Shown: positions 1-8,635 of the stretch, in pieces
Position numbering within the stretch: the first letter of the stretch is position 1
Layout: every line of letters starts with the position of its first letter
From: Candidatus Daviesbacteria bacterium
GTDB lineage: Bacteria; Patescibacteriota; Microgenomatia; Daviesbacterales; UBA10151
NCBI GenBank assembly: GCA_030699125.1
Contig: JAUYKM010000009.1
Coordinates: 172,647 to 204,957 of the forward strand
DNA: 32,311 nucleotides
Direction: 5' to 3'
The notes under the pieces: generated by a model
The model's database searches: none
The model's input: the letters and a program-made list of their open reading frames with translations, nothing else
What the model was told of the DNA's origin: nothing
Position numbers and translations under genes: made by a program

Positions 1-165
1 TAGAGGAGTACTAACACAAATTATGGCAAGAGCGCAGGCTTTATTTATTTGATCTCTGGTATTGTTATATTCTTGATATCCAGGATCATAAATCAAAGCA
101 TTGGGGAATAGACTCTTCATTCCTCTGCCAACATGTCCGAAACCGATAATTGCTATTTCATTCAT
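1..165 (-). CDS. Nucleotide-sugar dehydrogenase-like protein, N-terminal fragment (cut by window edge)
   Basis: Only the first 55 residues are present; the rest lies beyond base 1. The reverse strand reads from ATG at 165 without a stop. It opens with a Rossmann nucleotide-binding turn (IIGFGHVGRGM, residues 6-16), and residues 49-55 read ICVSTPL. That resembles the V-x-T-P turn after the Rossmann core in UDP-glucose/GDP-mannose 6-dehydrogenases. The gap between the two motifs is shorter than in classical UDP-glucose dehydrogenases, so a short variant or another NAD-binding family is possible. It lies 43 bases downstream of the amidotransferase gene on the same strand, probably in the same transcript. 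If it is a UDP-sugar 6-dehydrogenase it would supply a UDP-uronic acid (inference). No Shine-Dalgarno motif sits at normal distance from this start. Confidence 0.6.
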   Translation of the reverse strand, partial: MNEIAIIGFGHVGRGMKSLFPNALIYDPGYQEYNNTRDQINKACALAIICVSTPL

Positions 166-208
166 AAGCTTTAGATAAAATACATCTTCCTAATGTCATT
201 TTCCAGTA

Positions 209-2026
209 TCAATTACTAACCTTCCAATTTTTAAGCCAGCTGCTAAAAATTACCAACGTCCATAGTCTTTTTGAAAGATTTGCTCTTTTGTCCTTATGAT
301 CTTTAAAACTCTTCCACACCATCTTTTTATCGAAATAGTCAAAAAGATCACTATTTTTAAGATGGTCATAAGTCAAATCATTTAGCGGTCCCCAAATCCA
401 TGCAGCTAGGGGAATCCCAAAACCCTTTTTACCTCTCTTAACTATCTCATCAGGCAACTTACCTTTCAGAAGATTCCTTAATGAAATTTTGGTGGAAAAG
501 GCATTAAAATGTTTTTGATTTGTAAGATAAGCAAATTCTATAATACTAGGATCTAAAAATGGAACCCTTACTTCCAAAGAATTGTACATCGAGGCACGAT
601 CGACTTTAACTAATAAATCGTCAGTTAAATAGGTTAGGAAATCTAAAATTTGTAACCTGGTTTGCCAGTTGGTAGATACTTTTGACAATAAAAAAGATAA
701 AGAATTGTACCAATCATTTTGAGGAAAAGACTTATCTATACTCATCCATACTAAATGGCGTTGGTACAGCGGCAGTTTCAGTCCTGCTAGAAATAAAGCC
801 AGATTTTCCGAGAGAGGATAATTCTTGAAGGATACGGGCATCTTATGCAAAATTTTAATAAGAGCCTTTAAAGCTTGCTCGGGCAATTTTTCAACTATGT
901 TTGCCAATATATGTGCTGGATATGTAGGATAACCGGCAAATAATTCATCGCCTCCATCCCCTGATAAAACTACTTTGACATTTTGGGCGGCAAATTGACA
1001 AAGTTTATAAGTGGGAAAAATAGATGGGTCAGCTAATGGTTCATCCAGCTTAGAAGTGATCTGAGGAAATAAATTGAGTACATCTGAAACATTGAAACTT
1101 TCAGTAAAATGTTCTGTATTCAGAACATTAGCCACTTGATTAAAATATTTAGCCTCATCAAAATCTTTTTCCGCAAAGGAGATAGAAAATGTTTTTAACC
1201 GCCTGTTTTTAATACGGGAAAGATAGTAAGCTATGAGAGAAGAATCAATGCCTCCACTCAAAAATATTCCCACAGGTACATCAGCTCTGGATTGGATCCT
1301 GATAGTGTTTTCTAATAGATGATCTAAATTTAGATTTATATTTGAAGGTGAAAATCTCACATCAAGACCCCAAAATTTAATCTTTTGTATTCCCTGAATA
1401 GAAAATATTAAGGTTGTCCCAGGATCTAATTTATAGATATTTTGAAAAATTGAATAGGGGGTGGGAATATAACCTAAATATTTATATAATTCTAAGGCCT
1501 TTAAATTAATTTTTCTAATAATTTTAGGATATTTTAATATGGTTTTTAACTCCGAGCCAAAGATTAATTCATCCCCTCTTTGATAAAAATATAATGGTTT
1601 TATACCTGCAGGATCTCTAGCCAGTATTAATTGATGTTTGTTTTTATCCCAGATCGCAAATGCAAACATGCCGTTTAAAAGTTTCGGAAAACTCTCTCCA
1701 TATTGTTCATACAAATGGATAATTACTTCAGTATCAGTCTTAGTTTTAAAAATATGCTTTTGTCTAATTAGTTGTTGTCTTAACTGTCTATAGTTATATA
1801 TCTCACCATTGAAAATCACCCAGATACTTTTATCTTCATTACAAATAGGCTGATGTCCACCCTTTAAGTCAATGATGCTCAGCCTTTGTATTCCCAAAGC
1901 AGCATATTTATCAAAATAAGTCCCCTGGTCGTCAGGACCCCGATAACGAATTTGGGAAAGCATGTTGTAAAGATTTTTTTTATCTATGTCGGATTTAAGG
2001 TTAACGTAGCCGGTAATTCCACACAT
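209..2026 (-). CDS. asnB: Asparagine synthetase B-type glutamine amidotransferase (605 aa)
   Basis: Transfers amide nitrogen from glutamine to an ATP-activated carboxylate. The N-terminal class II glutaminase domain begins MCGITGYV with Cys2 as nucleophile. Arg48, the NGE triad (73-75) and Asp98 stand at the usual glutamine-binding positions. The synthetase domain has the PP-loop SGGIDSS at 257-263 and a later LSGDGGDELFAGY motif that completes the ATP site. Length is normal for AsnB. ATG at 2026 shares one base with the stop of the upstream GT2 gene (TGATG), so the two are probably translationally coupled. In glycan loci this family often amidates sugar uronic acids (WbpS/WbmI type) rather than aspartate. 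The flanking glycosyltransferase and dehydrogenase-like gene favour that role here, but the sequence does not settle the substrate. Confidence 0.93.
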   Translation of the reverse strand: MCGITGYVNLKSDIDKKNLYNMLSQIRYRGPDDQGTYFDKYAALGIQRLSIIDLKGGHQPICNEDKSIWVIFNGEIYNYRQLRQQLIRQKHIFKTKTDTEVIIHLYEQYGESFPKLLNGMFAFAIWDKNKHQLILARDPAGIKPLYFYQRGDELIFGSELKTILKYPKIIRKINLKALELYKYLGYIPTPYSIFQNIYKLDPGTTLIFSIQGIQKIKFWGLDVRFSPSNINLNLDHLLENTIRIQSRADVPVGIFLSGGIDSSLIAYYLSRIKNRRLKTFSISFAEKDFDEAKYFNQVANVLNTEHFTESFNVSDVLNLFPQITSKLDEPLADPSIFPTYKLCQFAAQNVKVVLSGDGGDELFAGYPTYPAHILANIVEKLPEQALKALIKILHKMPVSFKNYPLSENLALFLAGLKLPLYQRHLVWMSIDKSFPQNDWYNSLSFLLSKVSTNWQTRLQILDFLTYLTDDLLVKVDRASMYNSLEVRVPFLDPSIIEFAYLTNQKHFNAFSTKISLRNLLKGKLPDEIVKRGKKGFGIPLAAWIWGPLNDLTYDHLKNSDLFDYFDKKMVWKSFKDHKDKRANLSKRLWTLVIFSSWLKNWKVSN

Positions 2027-2985
2027 CAGAGTGATCTTATTGTTGGTTTCGCATAGATTGGTTTATTCAGACCTTCAAAATAAATTCTGACTATTAGCTC
2101 AGCCAAAACTCCCATCAAAATAAATTGCAATCCTACAATGATGAGGAAAATAGCAATCAAAAACAGAGGGTCTCTGTGAACAAAAACTCCTTGAAAAAAC
2201 TTTCTGTAGGCAACGGCAATTAGGACTAACCCGGCAGCAAATTCGGCTAAAATACCTAAAGTACCGAAAACATAGGAAGGTTTTGTATGATAAGAGCTTA
2301 AAAACTTGATGGTTATTAAATCAATTATTACTTTGAAAACTCTAAAGTAGCCATAATTTGATTTACCGAAAAGTCTGGGATGGTGATTAACTACTATCTC
2401 GGTAACTTTTGCGCCATTCCAGTAGATTAGGGCAGGAATTAATCGATGATATTCGCTATAGAGCTTAAAATTAGTCAAGGCTTTTCTTCTGACAACCTTA
2501 ATGGAGCAACCCATGTCATGCAGAGGAACTCCAAAGCCTCTTCTAATCATCAAGTTAGCCATTGATGAGAAAAATTTTCTAAAGAGATTATCGGTTCTAT
2601 TTTTTCTCCAACCCACTACCGCATCGTGACCTTCTTGAAGTTTATTTAATAATTTAGGGAAATCTTTAGGGTCATTTTGTAGATCTGCATCCATAAAAGC
2701 CAACACCTTTCCTCTAGCATAATCTATTCCTGCAGCTGTGGCTGCAGTTTGTCCCAAATTTCTTTCCAATTTTATAAGATAACTTTCAATTTCTTTAAAT
2801 TTATTTTTTTTGACAGCTATTTTTAAATTTTTCAAAGATTGATCTTTAGAACCATCATCCACATAGATTATTTCAGATTTATCGCCCATTATCCTTAAAA
2901 CATTAACTACTTGTTGATGTAATTTAGCTAAATTATCCTCCTCGTTATAGAAAGGGATAACTACCGAAAGTTTAATTGAATTCAT
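2026..2985 (-). CDS. GT2 polyprenyl-phosphate glycosyltransferase, GtrB/DPM1/ArnC-like (319 aa)
   Basis: Predicted to move a sugar from a nucleotide donor to polyprenyl phosphate on the cytoplasmic face, giving the lipid-linked donor that GT-C enzymes use. A GT-A fold opens with LSVVIPFYNEEDNL, followed by YVDDG (41-45), the metal-binding DAD at 99-101 within FMDADLQNDP, and DMGCSIKVVRRKAL near 157-170, as in DPM1/GtrB proteins. Two hydrophobic C-terminal segments (about 236-258 and 272-300) match the membrane hairpin of GtrB/ArnC. It is first in a minus-strand transcript continuing into asnB. A promoter-like pair sits just upstream (3006-3033). The sugar is unknown. It is the only protein of this type in the window and could feed the many GT-C-like proteins nearby. 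Confidence 0.9.
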   Translation of the reverse strand: MNSIKLSVVIPFYNEEDNLAKLHQQVVNVLRIMGDKSEIIYVDDGSKDQSLKNLKIAVKKNKFKEIESYLIKLERNLGQTAATAAGIDYARGKVLAFMDADLQNDPKDFPKLLNKLQEGHDAVVGWRKNRTDNLFRKFFSSMANLMIRRGFGVPLHDMGCSIKVVRRKALTNFKLYSEYHRLIPALIYWNGAKVTEIVVNHHPRLFGKSNYGYFRVFKVIIDLITIKFLSSYHTKPSYVFGTLGILAEFAAGLVLIAVAYRKFFQGVFVHRDPLFLIAIFLIIVGLQFILMGVLAELIVRIYFEGLNKPIYAKPTIRSL

Positions 2986-3005
2986 GAGTTAAATAAATTC
3001 ACTCA

Positions 3006-3033
3006 ATCATACATCATAATCTATAAAAAACAA
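3006..3033 (-). promoter_or_regulatory. Predicted sigma70-type promoter for the GT2-asnB transcript
   Basis: On the minus strand TTGTTT (3033-3028) is followed, after 16 bases, by TATGAT (3011-3006). Transcription would start about 14-15 bases before the ATG at 2985. It shares the 93-base divergent gap with a plus-strand promoter candidate. Assigned by consensus matching only. Confidence 0.45.
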
Positions 3034-3041
3034 CATAACAC

Positions 3042-3069
3042 TTGATTTGTTAATTATTATTTATATAAA
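3042..3069 (+). promoter_or_regulatory. Predicted sigma70-type promoter for the 3079 gene
   Basis: TTGATT (3042-3047) and TATAAA (3064-3069) are 16 bases apart. The expected transcription start is only a few bases before ATG 3079, so the message would be nearly leaderless. This agrees with the lack of a clear Shine-Dalgarno motif. Consensus match only, in an AT-rich gap where chance matches are common. Confidence 0.45.
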
Positions 3070-3078
3070 CTAAAAGAA

Positions 3079-4938
3079 ATGTTTAGAAGACATTTAGTTA
3101 GGTACTGGTATCTTTTAATATTTGCAATTTTTATTATAGTTACTCAAATTATCTTACTTAAGCCACATCTTAAGTATGGTTTTTCAGATGTTGATTGGGG
3201 ATTCTTAACAATTTATAAAACTCAGAATCCATACACATTAACACAATTTGTTGATAACTTTAAAGAGGGAAATACAAAGGGAGGAGTCTATACACATCAA
3301 ATTTATTATATTGGTATCCAAAGTGAATTTTTCGGATTAGATTTTGAAAAATATCAATTGACAACTCACATTTTTAAAATTTTGGCAATTTTTGCATCCA
3401 TCCCCATTTTTTTGGCAATCTCAGGAAGTTTATTTGTGGCATTTATATCAACACTTATTTTTGCATTTTCTTACTCTGCAGTTGGGACAATGTATACTAC
3501 GGTTACGAGCAGTGATTATTCAGCCATTTTTTCTGCAGGTTTGTTTGTTCTTTTATATTGGCAAATTATCAAAAGAAATACTGCTAATATTTTTGTAATA
3601 TCTTTATCCCTTTTATTATTATTGATTACACTATTTTTATCTACAGAAAGGATGTACCCTGTCCCCTTTTTTATATTAATCACGGAGATTTTTCTATTAT
3701 GGACCAGAAAGAGAATGGATAAGAATACATTCAAAAGAATATCAATCTTGCTTCTTCCTTTATTTTTTATTTTCCTTTTTCAACCTTTTGTTTTCCTAAG
3801 TTTCGTCATGGAACACGGGACAGAAATAATAAAAGGAGTCTCGTCAGGTAACATGAGTATATTATTGACACCGTTAATAGCTTTAGGAAGTGTCCTTATC
3901 CCTCCAAGCCTTATCCGATACCTAGGTTTTACAAATATAAATTATTTAAATTCAGTCTTTGATTTTTTCTTAGGGGGTCATACCCTAGTATTTATAATTT
4001 TAGCAATAATAATTGGAATAATCATATTTAAGAGTATAACTTCCACCTTACATATACTAGTTTTAACCCAAATAATGTTTACTCTGATATACATTCTCGG
4101 TATTAGCAATTCACAATATATAATAAGCGGCCAATCTACAGCTTACGCTTCTTTTGGAGGTTTTATTTTATCTATTGCTGCAACCAGTTTTATAAAATGG
4201 TTGAAAACTAAAGATAAAACCTTTGTAGCTTTATTTGCGAGTCCTTTATTAGCACTCTTATATATTATCTTGACATGGTTAGGAGCTTCAGTTGGCGAGG
4301 TATTCGCAGGTATCCATCGTTATCTGACTGTCCCGGCACTCTTAATGAGTTTATTCTTAGGGAATCTATTTGTTATTGCATTTCTAAGATTATGGAATCT
4401 CCCGAAACTTTATACAGCCTGTAAAGTGTTCTCAGTTATACCTGTATTGTTTTTATATATTTTTTTAAATATCAGTGCCAAAGAGATTCAGATTTTTTTT
4501 CAAATACAGTTGAGTCAAGGATTCGGAGCAGAAGATAAACAAATGATGAGAAGTCAATTACTTAAATATCTTGATAATTTATCATCTAGAGAACCCTCAC
4601 TTTTTTATTTTGATTTTAGTCAAGATAATGATAGAGGTTATTATTACGATAATACTATTACGGGAGGCTTTAAGACTTGGTTGCTTTGGCATGAAAACAT
4701 CAATCTTAACGAGGAACTAAAGCCCGAGATTTTTTGGAATAATATGGAAAGGTTGAAGAAGGCATATGTGGCATCAGAGGGTAGAGGTTTCATCTACCAC
4801 GCCCCTGAGGATCCGGTACCGGATAAATTTTACTCGTTTGATGATTTTTATGCCTTTAAATTAAAAAATAAGAAGGTAACGAATATAAAGGAAGAAGTTT
4901 TATCCCAATTAAGATTGACCAGTTCATTTAACAAATAA
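3079..4938 (+). CDS. Polytopic GT-C-like membrane protein, 600-aa paralog family member 1 (619 aa)
   Basis: A membrane protein with roughly a dozen hydrophobic stretches and a soluble C-terminal tail of about 150 residues. The first outside loop carries GFSDVDW (34-40), an acidic motif like that of GT-C glycosyltransferases, which use lipid-phosphate sugars. A mid-protein LIPPSLIRYLGF (from about 283) and IHRYLTVP (422-429) match positions in the 580- and 589-residue paralogs at 8635-10377 and 15976-17745. The tail holds SLFYFDF and a final YSFDDFYAFKL, a diverged version of the paralogs' FYFEGDG and YGFHLEGKD. It is transcribed alone, divergent from the GT2-asnB transcript, and its 3' end overlaps the convergent PMT-like gene by 15 bases. 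The GT-C call is inference; no family name is certain. Confidence 0.75.
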   Translation: MFRRHLVRYWYLLIFAIFIIVTQIILLKPHLKYGFSDVDWGFLTIYKTQNPYTLTQFVDNFKEGNTKGGVYTHQIYYIGIQSEFFGLDFEKYQLTTHIFKILAIFASIPIFLAISGSLFVAFISTLIFAFSYSAVGTMYTTVTSSDYSAIFSAGLFVLLYWQIIKRNTANIFVISLSLLLLLITLFLSTERMYPVPFFILITEIFLLWTRKRMDKNTFKRISILLLPLFFIFLFQPFVFLSFVMEHGTEIIKGVSSGNMSILLTPLIALGSVLIPPSLIRYLGFTNINYLNSVFDFFLGGHTLVFIILAIIIGIIIFKSITSTLHILVLTQIMFTLIYILGISNSQYIISGQSTAYASFGGFILSIAATSFIKWLKTKDKTFVALFASPLLALLYIILTWLGASVGEVFAGIHRYLTVPALLMSLFLGNLFVIAFLRLWNLPKLYTACKVFSVIPVLFLYIFLNISAKEIQIFFQIQLSQGFGAEDKQMMRSQLLKYLDNLSSREPSLFYFDFSQDNDRGYYYDNTITGGFKTWLLWHENINLNEELKPEIFWNNMERLKKAYVASEGRGFIYHAPEDPVPDKFYSFDDFYAFKLKNKKVTNIKEEVLSQLRLTSSFNK

Positions 4939-6243
4939 GGTACTTTGAATTTGGTTGGAAATAGCAAAGAAAGAGATAATGAAGATTGCCTGAAGGGTTA
5001 ATAGTCCAACTCTACTTTTAGTTGATTGTTTAAACAGATGGTATGTATACATACTAAACAACGCTAAAATAATTGGATATATGTGAGCTGAATACCTAGG
5101 CTCTACCGGTACTGCTAAGTAAGGTAATAAATTAATACCTATATATAAAGTTCCCAAGAAGGTAAAAAATTTTATTTTTCTTCTTTTTTCAACTAGGAAT
5201 ATATAGATTAAAACTCCTGATAAAATTAGGTAATTGGTCCCTCTTAATAGATGACTAACATTATCGGTGTTGCTAACATAGGCATCAATAAGATAAAGTT
5301 GGTCAAAAATAGAGAATAGATGACCAAGTATCATGACTGTATAGGTTGGAAGATCTTGCTTAATGTAATTTACTTGGCAGTTCAGTGGAGAGTTACAATG
5401 CCTACTTATTTTGTAATAATTATCCCAATTTATATATTGCATGAATGGATCCTTAAATTTAGAATCCAAGGTTGTATTAGTTTTATATAAATAGATTCCT
5501 ACCTTATACTGATGAAGAGCTAAGCCAGACGCACCTTCGGTAAATAAACCGAATTTATTGGTGACGGTAATTACATTCAGAGTAGCAATTAAAAAAATCA
5601 AAGCGCTACCGATTAAGAAAAAGATTAGCGGTTTAAAGATTCCAAGTCTAATCTGTTTAGAGATAACGTATAAAGCAATAAATAGGAATGGAATTAGAGC
5701 AGCAGGCCTGGTGAAAATAGAAAAAGCACTTGTCAAGCCAAGAGTGAAAAACCACCTATAATTTTGCTGCTGATTTGTTAACAGATAAAAGACCAAGCTT
5801 GCAAAAACAACGGAGAGATTTTCCGTTAGAAGCATATTGGTTAAACCCAAATTTATCACATTAAAAGAGCTAAAAAATAAAAAAAGATAAGCTATTTTTT
5901 TGGAAAATTTTTCTATTGATTTAAAAATAAATAAGTTTGAGATATGAAATAAGCTTAAATTAACAATATAGAAAAAAAATAGATTATATTCCTGACCAAA
6001 TAAAGAAAGGAATGTATGATTTAAAGCCAAAAAAGTAGGATAGACGAAGGTTCTGTTGTCATAATTAGTCGTTACGGGATTGAAATTATTGGAAATAACT
6101 TGGTGGGCCAATTTATAATATTGCAGTTGATCATAAATTATGGGAGGCGCCTGTTTAACGTAATAGATAAATATTAAAGTAGTTGAGAATAAATAAAAAT
6201 AAATTATTAAACGCTTCAATAAATTATTTTCTAAAATACCCAT
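4924..6243 (-). CDS. PMT_2/ArnT-like GT-C glycosyltransferase (439 aa)
   Basis: Predicted to transfer a sugar from a polyprenyl-phosphate donor to an acceptor on the outer face of the membrane. After a first membrane helix comes an outside loop with PPIIYDQLQYY (Asp38) and NRTFVYPTF (63-71). Helix-loop motifs LLTENL (Glu141) and FTRPAALIPF (Arg179-Pro180) follow the pattern of the PMT_2/GT39-like superfamily. A late EPRYSAHIYP supplies the Arg-Tyr-containing loop seen in other GT-C proteins here. About ten hydrophobic segments are visible. It is the last gene of the minus-strand block, 14 bases after the 190-residue orphan. Its 3' end overlaps the convergent 3079-4938 gene by 15 bases. Acceptor and sugar are unknown. 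Confidence 0.75.
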   Translation of the reverse strand: MGILENNLLKRLIIYFYLFSTTLIFIYYVKQAPPIIYDQLQYYKLAHQVISNNFNPVTTNYDNRTFVYPTFLALNHTFLSLFGQEYNLFFFYIVNLSLFHISNLFIFKSIEKFSKKIAYLFLFFSSFNVINLGLTNMLLTENLSVVFASLVFYLLTNQQQNYRWFFTLGLTSAFSIFTRPAALIPFLFIALYVISKQIRLGIFKPLIFFLIGSALIFLIATLNVITVTNKFGLFTEGASGLALHQYKVGIYLYKTNTTLDSKFKDPFMQYINWDNYYKISRHCNSPLNCQVNYIKQDLPTYTVMILGHLFSIFDQLYLIDAYVSNTDNVSHLLRGTNYLILSGVLIYIFLVEKRRKIKFFTFLGTLYIGINLLPYLAVPVEPRYSAHIYPIILALFSMYTYHLFKQSTKSRVGLLTLQAIFIISFFAISNQIQSTLFVK

Positions 6244-6257
6244 ATAAAACTTAATCC

Positions 6258-6830
6258 TTATCTTAGGGATACATTTAAAATTTGAATTGTTAAATTCTCT
6301 TCCAAATTAGGATTACTCCACTCAAAACGAATTTCATCGTAATCACCTGTCAGCCAATTGATTTTTGGACCTTCCTTACTGTCAAGATAAAAAGTTATAG
6401 TTCGTATTTCATCTTTGAATGAGGGTTCAACGGTGGCAGGTTTCCCTAGAGGTGGGGATCCACCCCTTCTAAAGATTCCAATCTTAAAGTTTATCTTTTG
6501 ATTGGTAATTAACTCTATATTTATTGTTTTTGCTTCGTATAATTTTTGAACTGGAATTAAGGTTTTACAGGAGAAAATACTACCTGAAGACTTCTTTGGA
6601 TATATTATTTCAAAAAAGGGTCTATCTCCCTCTAAACTGACACTTTTATAAAATAAAGGTTTAGTTTCTGATAGAATGCTCCAGCTTTCAAGATTTCCTA
6701 AATTACATAAACTAAAACTTTCTCTAAGTAAGGGGACATTCGGTTTAATTGAACGGATCAATAAGAGTGTTGTTATAAAGATCATAAATAGCAAAATGGT
6801 TTTGAAAAAAATGGCTGATCTTAATTTCAT
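6258..6830 (-). CDS. Membrane-anchored orphan protein, probably beta-rich outside domain (190 aa)
   Basis: Family not recognised. Residues 8-27 form one hydrophobic segment, followed by about 160 residues that should lie outside the membrane. These alternate short hydrophobic and polar stretches (for example TINIELITNQKINFKIGIFR and EIRFEW), suggesting a beta-sandwich, perhaps like a carbohydrate-binding jelly roll. That fold is a guess. Two cysteines (about positions 42 and 88) could form a disulphide. The ATG at 6830 overlaps the stop of the 602-residue GT-C-like gene by four bases (ATGA), so the two are likely translated together. A PMT-like gene follows after 14 bases. The context suggests an accessory subunit or acceptor-binding partner of the neighbouring membrane transferases. 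Confidence 0.7.
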   Translation of the reverse strand: MKLRSAIFFKTILLFMIFITTLLLIRSIKPNVPLLRESFSLCNLGNLESWSILSETKPLFYKSVSLEGDRPFFEIIYPKKSSGSIFSCKTLIPVQKLYEAKTINIELITNQKINFKIGIFRRGGSPPLGKPATVEPSFKDEIRTITFYLDSKEGPKINWLTGDYDEIRFEWSNPNLEENLTIQILNVSLR

Positions 6831-8635
6831 AAGTTTAATTCTTCTAGAATTTTTTGCTTAATATCAAATGCATCATTTTTGGTATATTGGATAGCAAAAA
6901 AATCTTCAAAAATATAATCCCAATTGAAAATTTTATTCTTTTCTAAGAGAATAGAACGAAGTTTATCTTTATCATTTAAAAAAATAACATTATTTATTTG
7001 GACTGGATTATAAAATCCAATCTGGGTTAATTTATGTCTTAAAATGTTTTCAGTGACATATTTTTCTTTATCTGTTAATTCACCTTCGTAATAAACTAAT
7101 TTTTCCTCCTTCTTATTTTTGACTTGTTCAAAAAAAGGTTTAGTAACTTTCCATAGATAATCTACGCTTTTTTTATCATCCGCCTCCACTCTGCTTATTA
7201 TTATTTGGCGAGTATTGATCAAATGGTAATTAATAAGTACTGGTATAAAGATAAAAATTGGTACGGCAATAAAAAGGGGGATAAAAATATTTTTAAAAGA
7301 TAGACTTCTGTACAAAACTAAATATCGGATTTTTTTAATAGATCGATATGAAAGCAGGAATATAACCCCTAATATAAGTCCCACTCCCATACTGGGGACT
7401 GTATAGTATCTACTGACAGCATAAAAAGCTGACTGAATATTATTTTCATCTTGCGGAAAAATTGCCCAGGGGAGCAGTAAATGGGTAGTTAAAATTAATA
7501 CTCCCAACATAAACAATTCCCAATACCCCTTATTTATTTTTAAAATGATCAAATTTAAAGGGATAAGGTATAAAAGGAAGGTCCCACCAATAAGTGTTGT
7601 AATAACAGCCGTGTTTTGCCAGTTTAAAGTGGAGTAAATTAATAATAAGGTTAATGGATAAATTAATGCAGGTAAAAAAGCAAATCCAATCAGAAATTTT
7701 TTTCTAGTTAGGAATATAAGGGCAAAAATGAATGTAGGAATAGAAATAATTGGAATCAGAAGTGATAAAGCAGTTTGAATATTTGTCAAAGGCAAATTAA
7801 TCAAAGCGCCTATATTAGAATAATAGAGAATTGTATTGCTATTCAATAAGATAAAAGAATGAATGATGGGAGGATAACCATTAACCAGAGACGATAGTAA
7901 CACTTGGGGAGATACTAATCTGAGGACTTCCGTAGTCACTTTTGTACTAGTAATTACAAAATATATAAAGATAATAATTAACAATAAAAGAAAATGTAAA
8001 ATTTTTAATTTTTTTGCAGTTGTTTGGCCGATATCAATTACAAAGAAATAAAGTTCTCCCGCAAAGATAATAAGCGGTAAAGCGTAAATTCTAAGGTGAG
8101 ATATATATAAGGCTGCAAAAAAACAAAACAGTGATTCTTTTAATAAGTTTCCTGATGGATTGTTATGAAAACTTCTCCAAAAATATAGTGATACACAAAA
8201 TAAGATGATGGAAGCATAAGCATGAAAATGAATTACCCATAAGGTATTTTCCAATCCTGGAGCACTAGAGAGGAAAAAAAGGGCGGCTATAATTCCTGTT
8301 ACTTTCACTTTACTCCACCAGGATATTAATAAATAGATTGAGACAGATGCTAAAAACCTAAGACCAACATTTAAGAAAAAATAAGCATTTTCATTTGGAC
8401 CAAAAATATAGCTGGCAATGCCAATCATAGCATAAGCTGTACCATATTGGCTTGTTAAATAAAATAGAATTGGGTTAGAGGAACGGATTACTCTTAATTG
8501 ATATTCCAATTCAAAATAATCCCACTCTCCAAGTCTTAAATCAACAATAGGATTAAATGTATAAAAAGTTAGTGGAATGACAAGAATTAAAAATAAAAAA
8601 TGGCGCTTAATCTGTTTTAATATAAGTTGAAACAT
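6827..8635 (-). CDS. Polytopic GT-C-like membrane protein, 600-aa paralog family member 2 (602 aa)
   Basis: Membrane protein with about a dozen hydrophobic stretches and a soluble C-terminal tail. Its first outside loop has LGEWDY (35-40), replacing the GDDW of its paralogs but keeping acidic residues around a tryptophan. The stretch TSQYGTAYAMIGIASYIFG (61-79) parallels TPYGAQDILMGFLYNIYG in the 580-residue neighbour. AVSRYYTVPSMG in the second half corresponds to the HRYL motif. The tail contains KLVYYEGEL, like the paralogs' LIFYFEGDG. I place the start at ATG 8635, which shares one base with the preceding stop (TGATG). A GTG at 8638 (four-base overlap) is the alternative and adds one residue. 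GT-C activity is inferred from motifs and context. Confidence 0.73.
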   Translation of the reverse strand: MFQLILKQIKRHFLFLILVIPLTFYTFNPIVDLRLGEWDYFELEYQLRVIRSSNPILFYLTSQYGTAYAMIGIASYIFGPNENAYFFLNVGLRFLASVSIYLLISWWSKVKVTGIIAALFFLSSAPGLENTLWVIHFHAYASIILFCVSLYFWRSFHNNPSGNLLKESLFCFFAALYISHLRIYALPLIIFAGELYFFVIDIGQTTAKKLKILHFLLLLIIIFIYFVITSTKVTTEVLRLVSPQVLLSSLVNGYPPIIHSFILLNSNTILYYSNIGALINLPLTNIQTALSLLIPIISIPTFIFALIFLTRKKFLIGFAFLPALIYPLTLLLIYSTLNWQNTAVITTLIGGTFLLYLIPLNLIILKINKGYWELFMLGVLILTTHLLLPWAIFPQDENNIQSAFYAVSRYYTVPSMGVGLILGVIFLLSYRSIKKIRYLVLYRSLSFKNIFIPLFIAVPIFIFIPVLINYHLINTRQIIISRVEADDKKSVDYLWKVTKPFFEQVKNKKEEKLVYYEGELTDKEKYVTENILRHKLTQIGFYNPVQINNVIFLNDKDKLRSILLEKNKIFNWDYIFEDFFAIQYTKNDAFDIKQKILEELNL

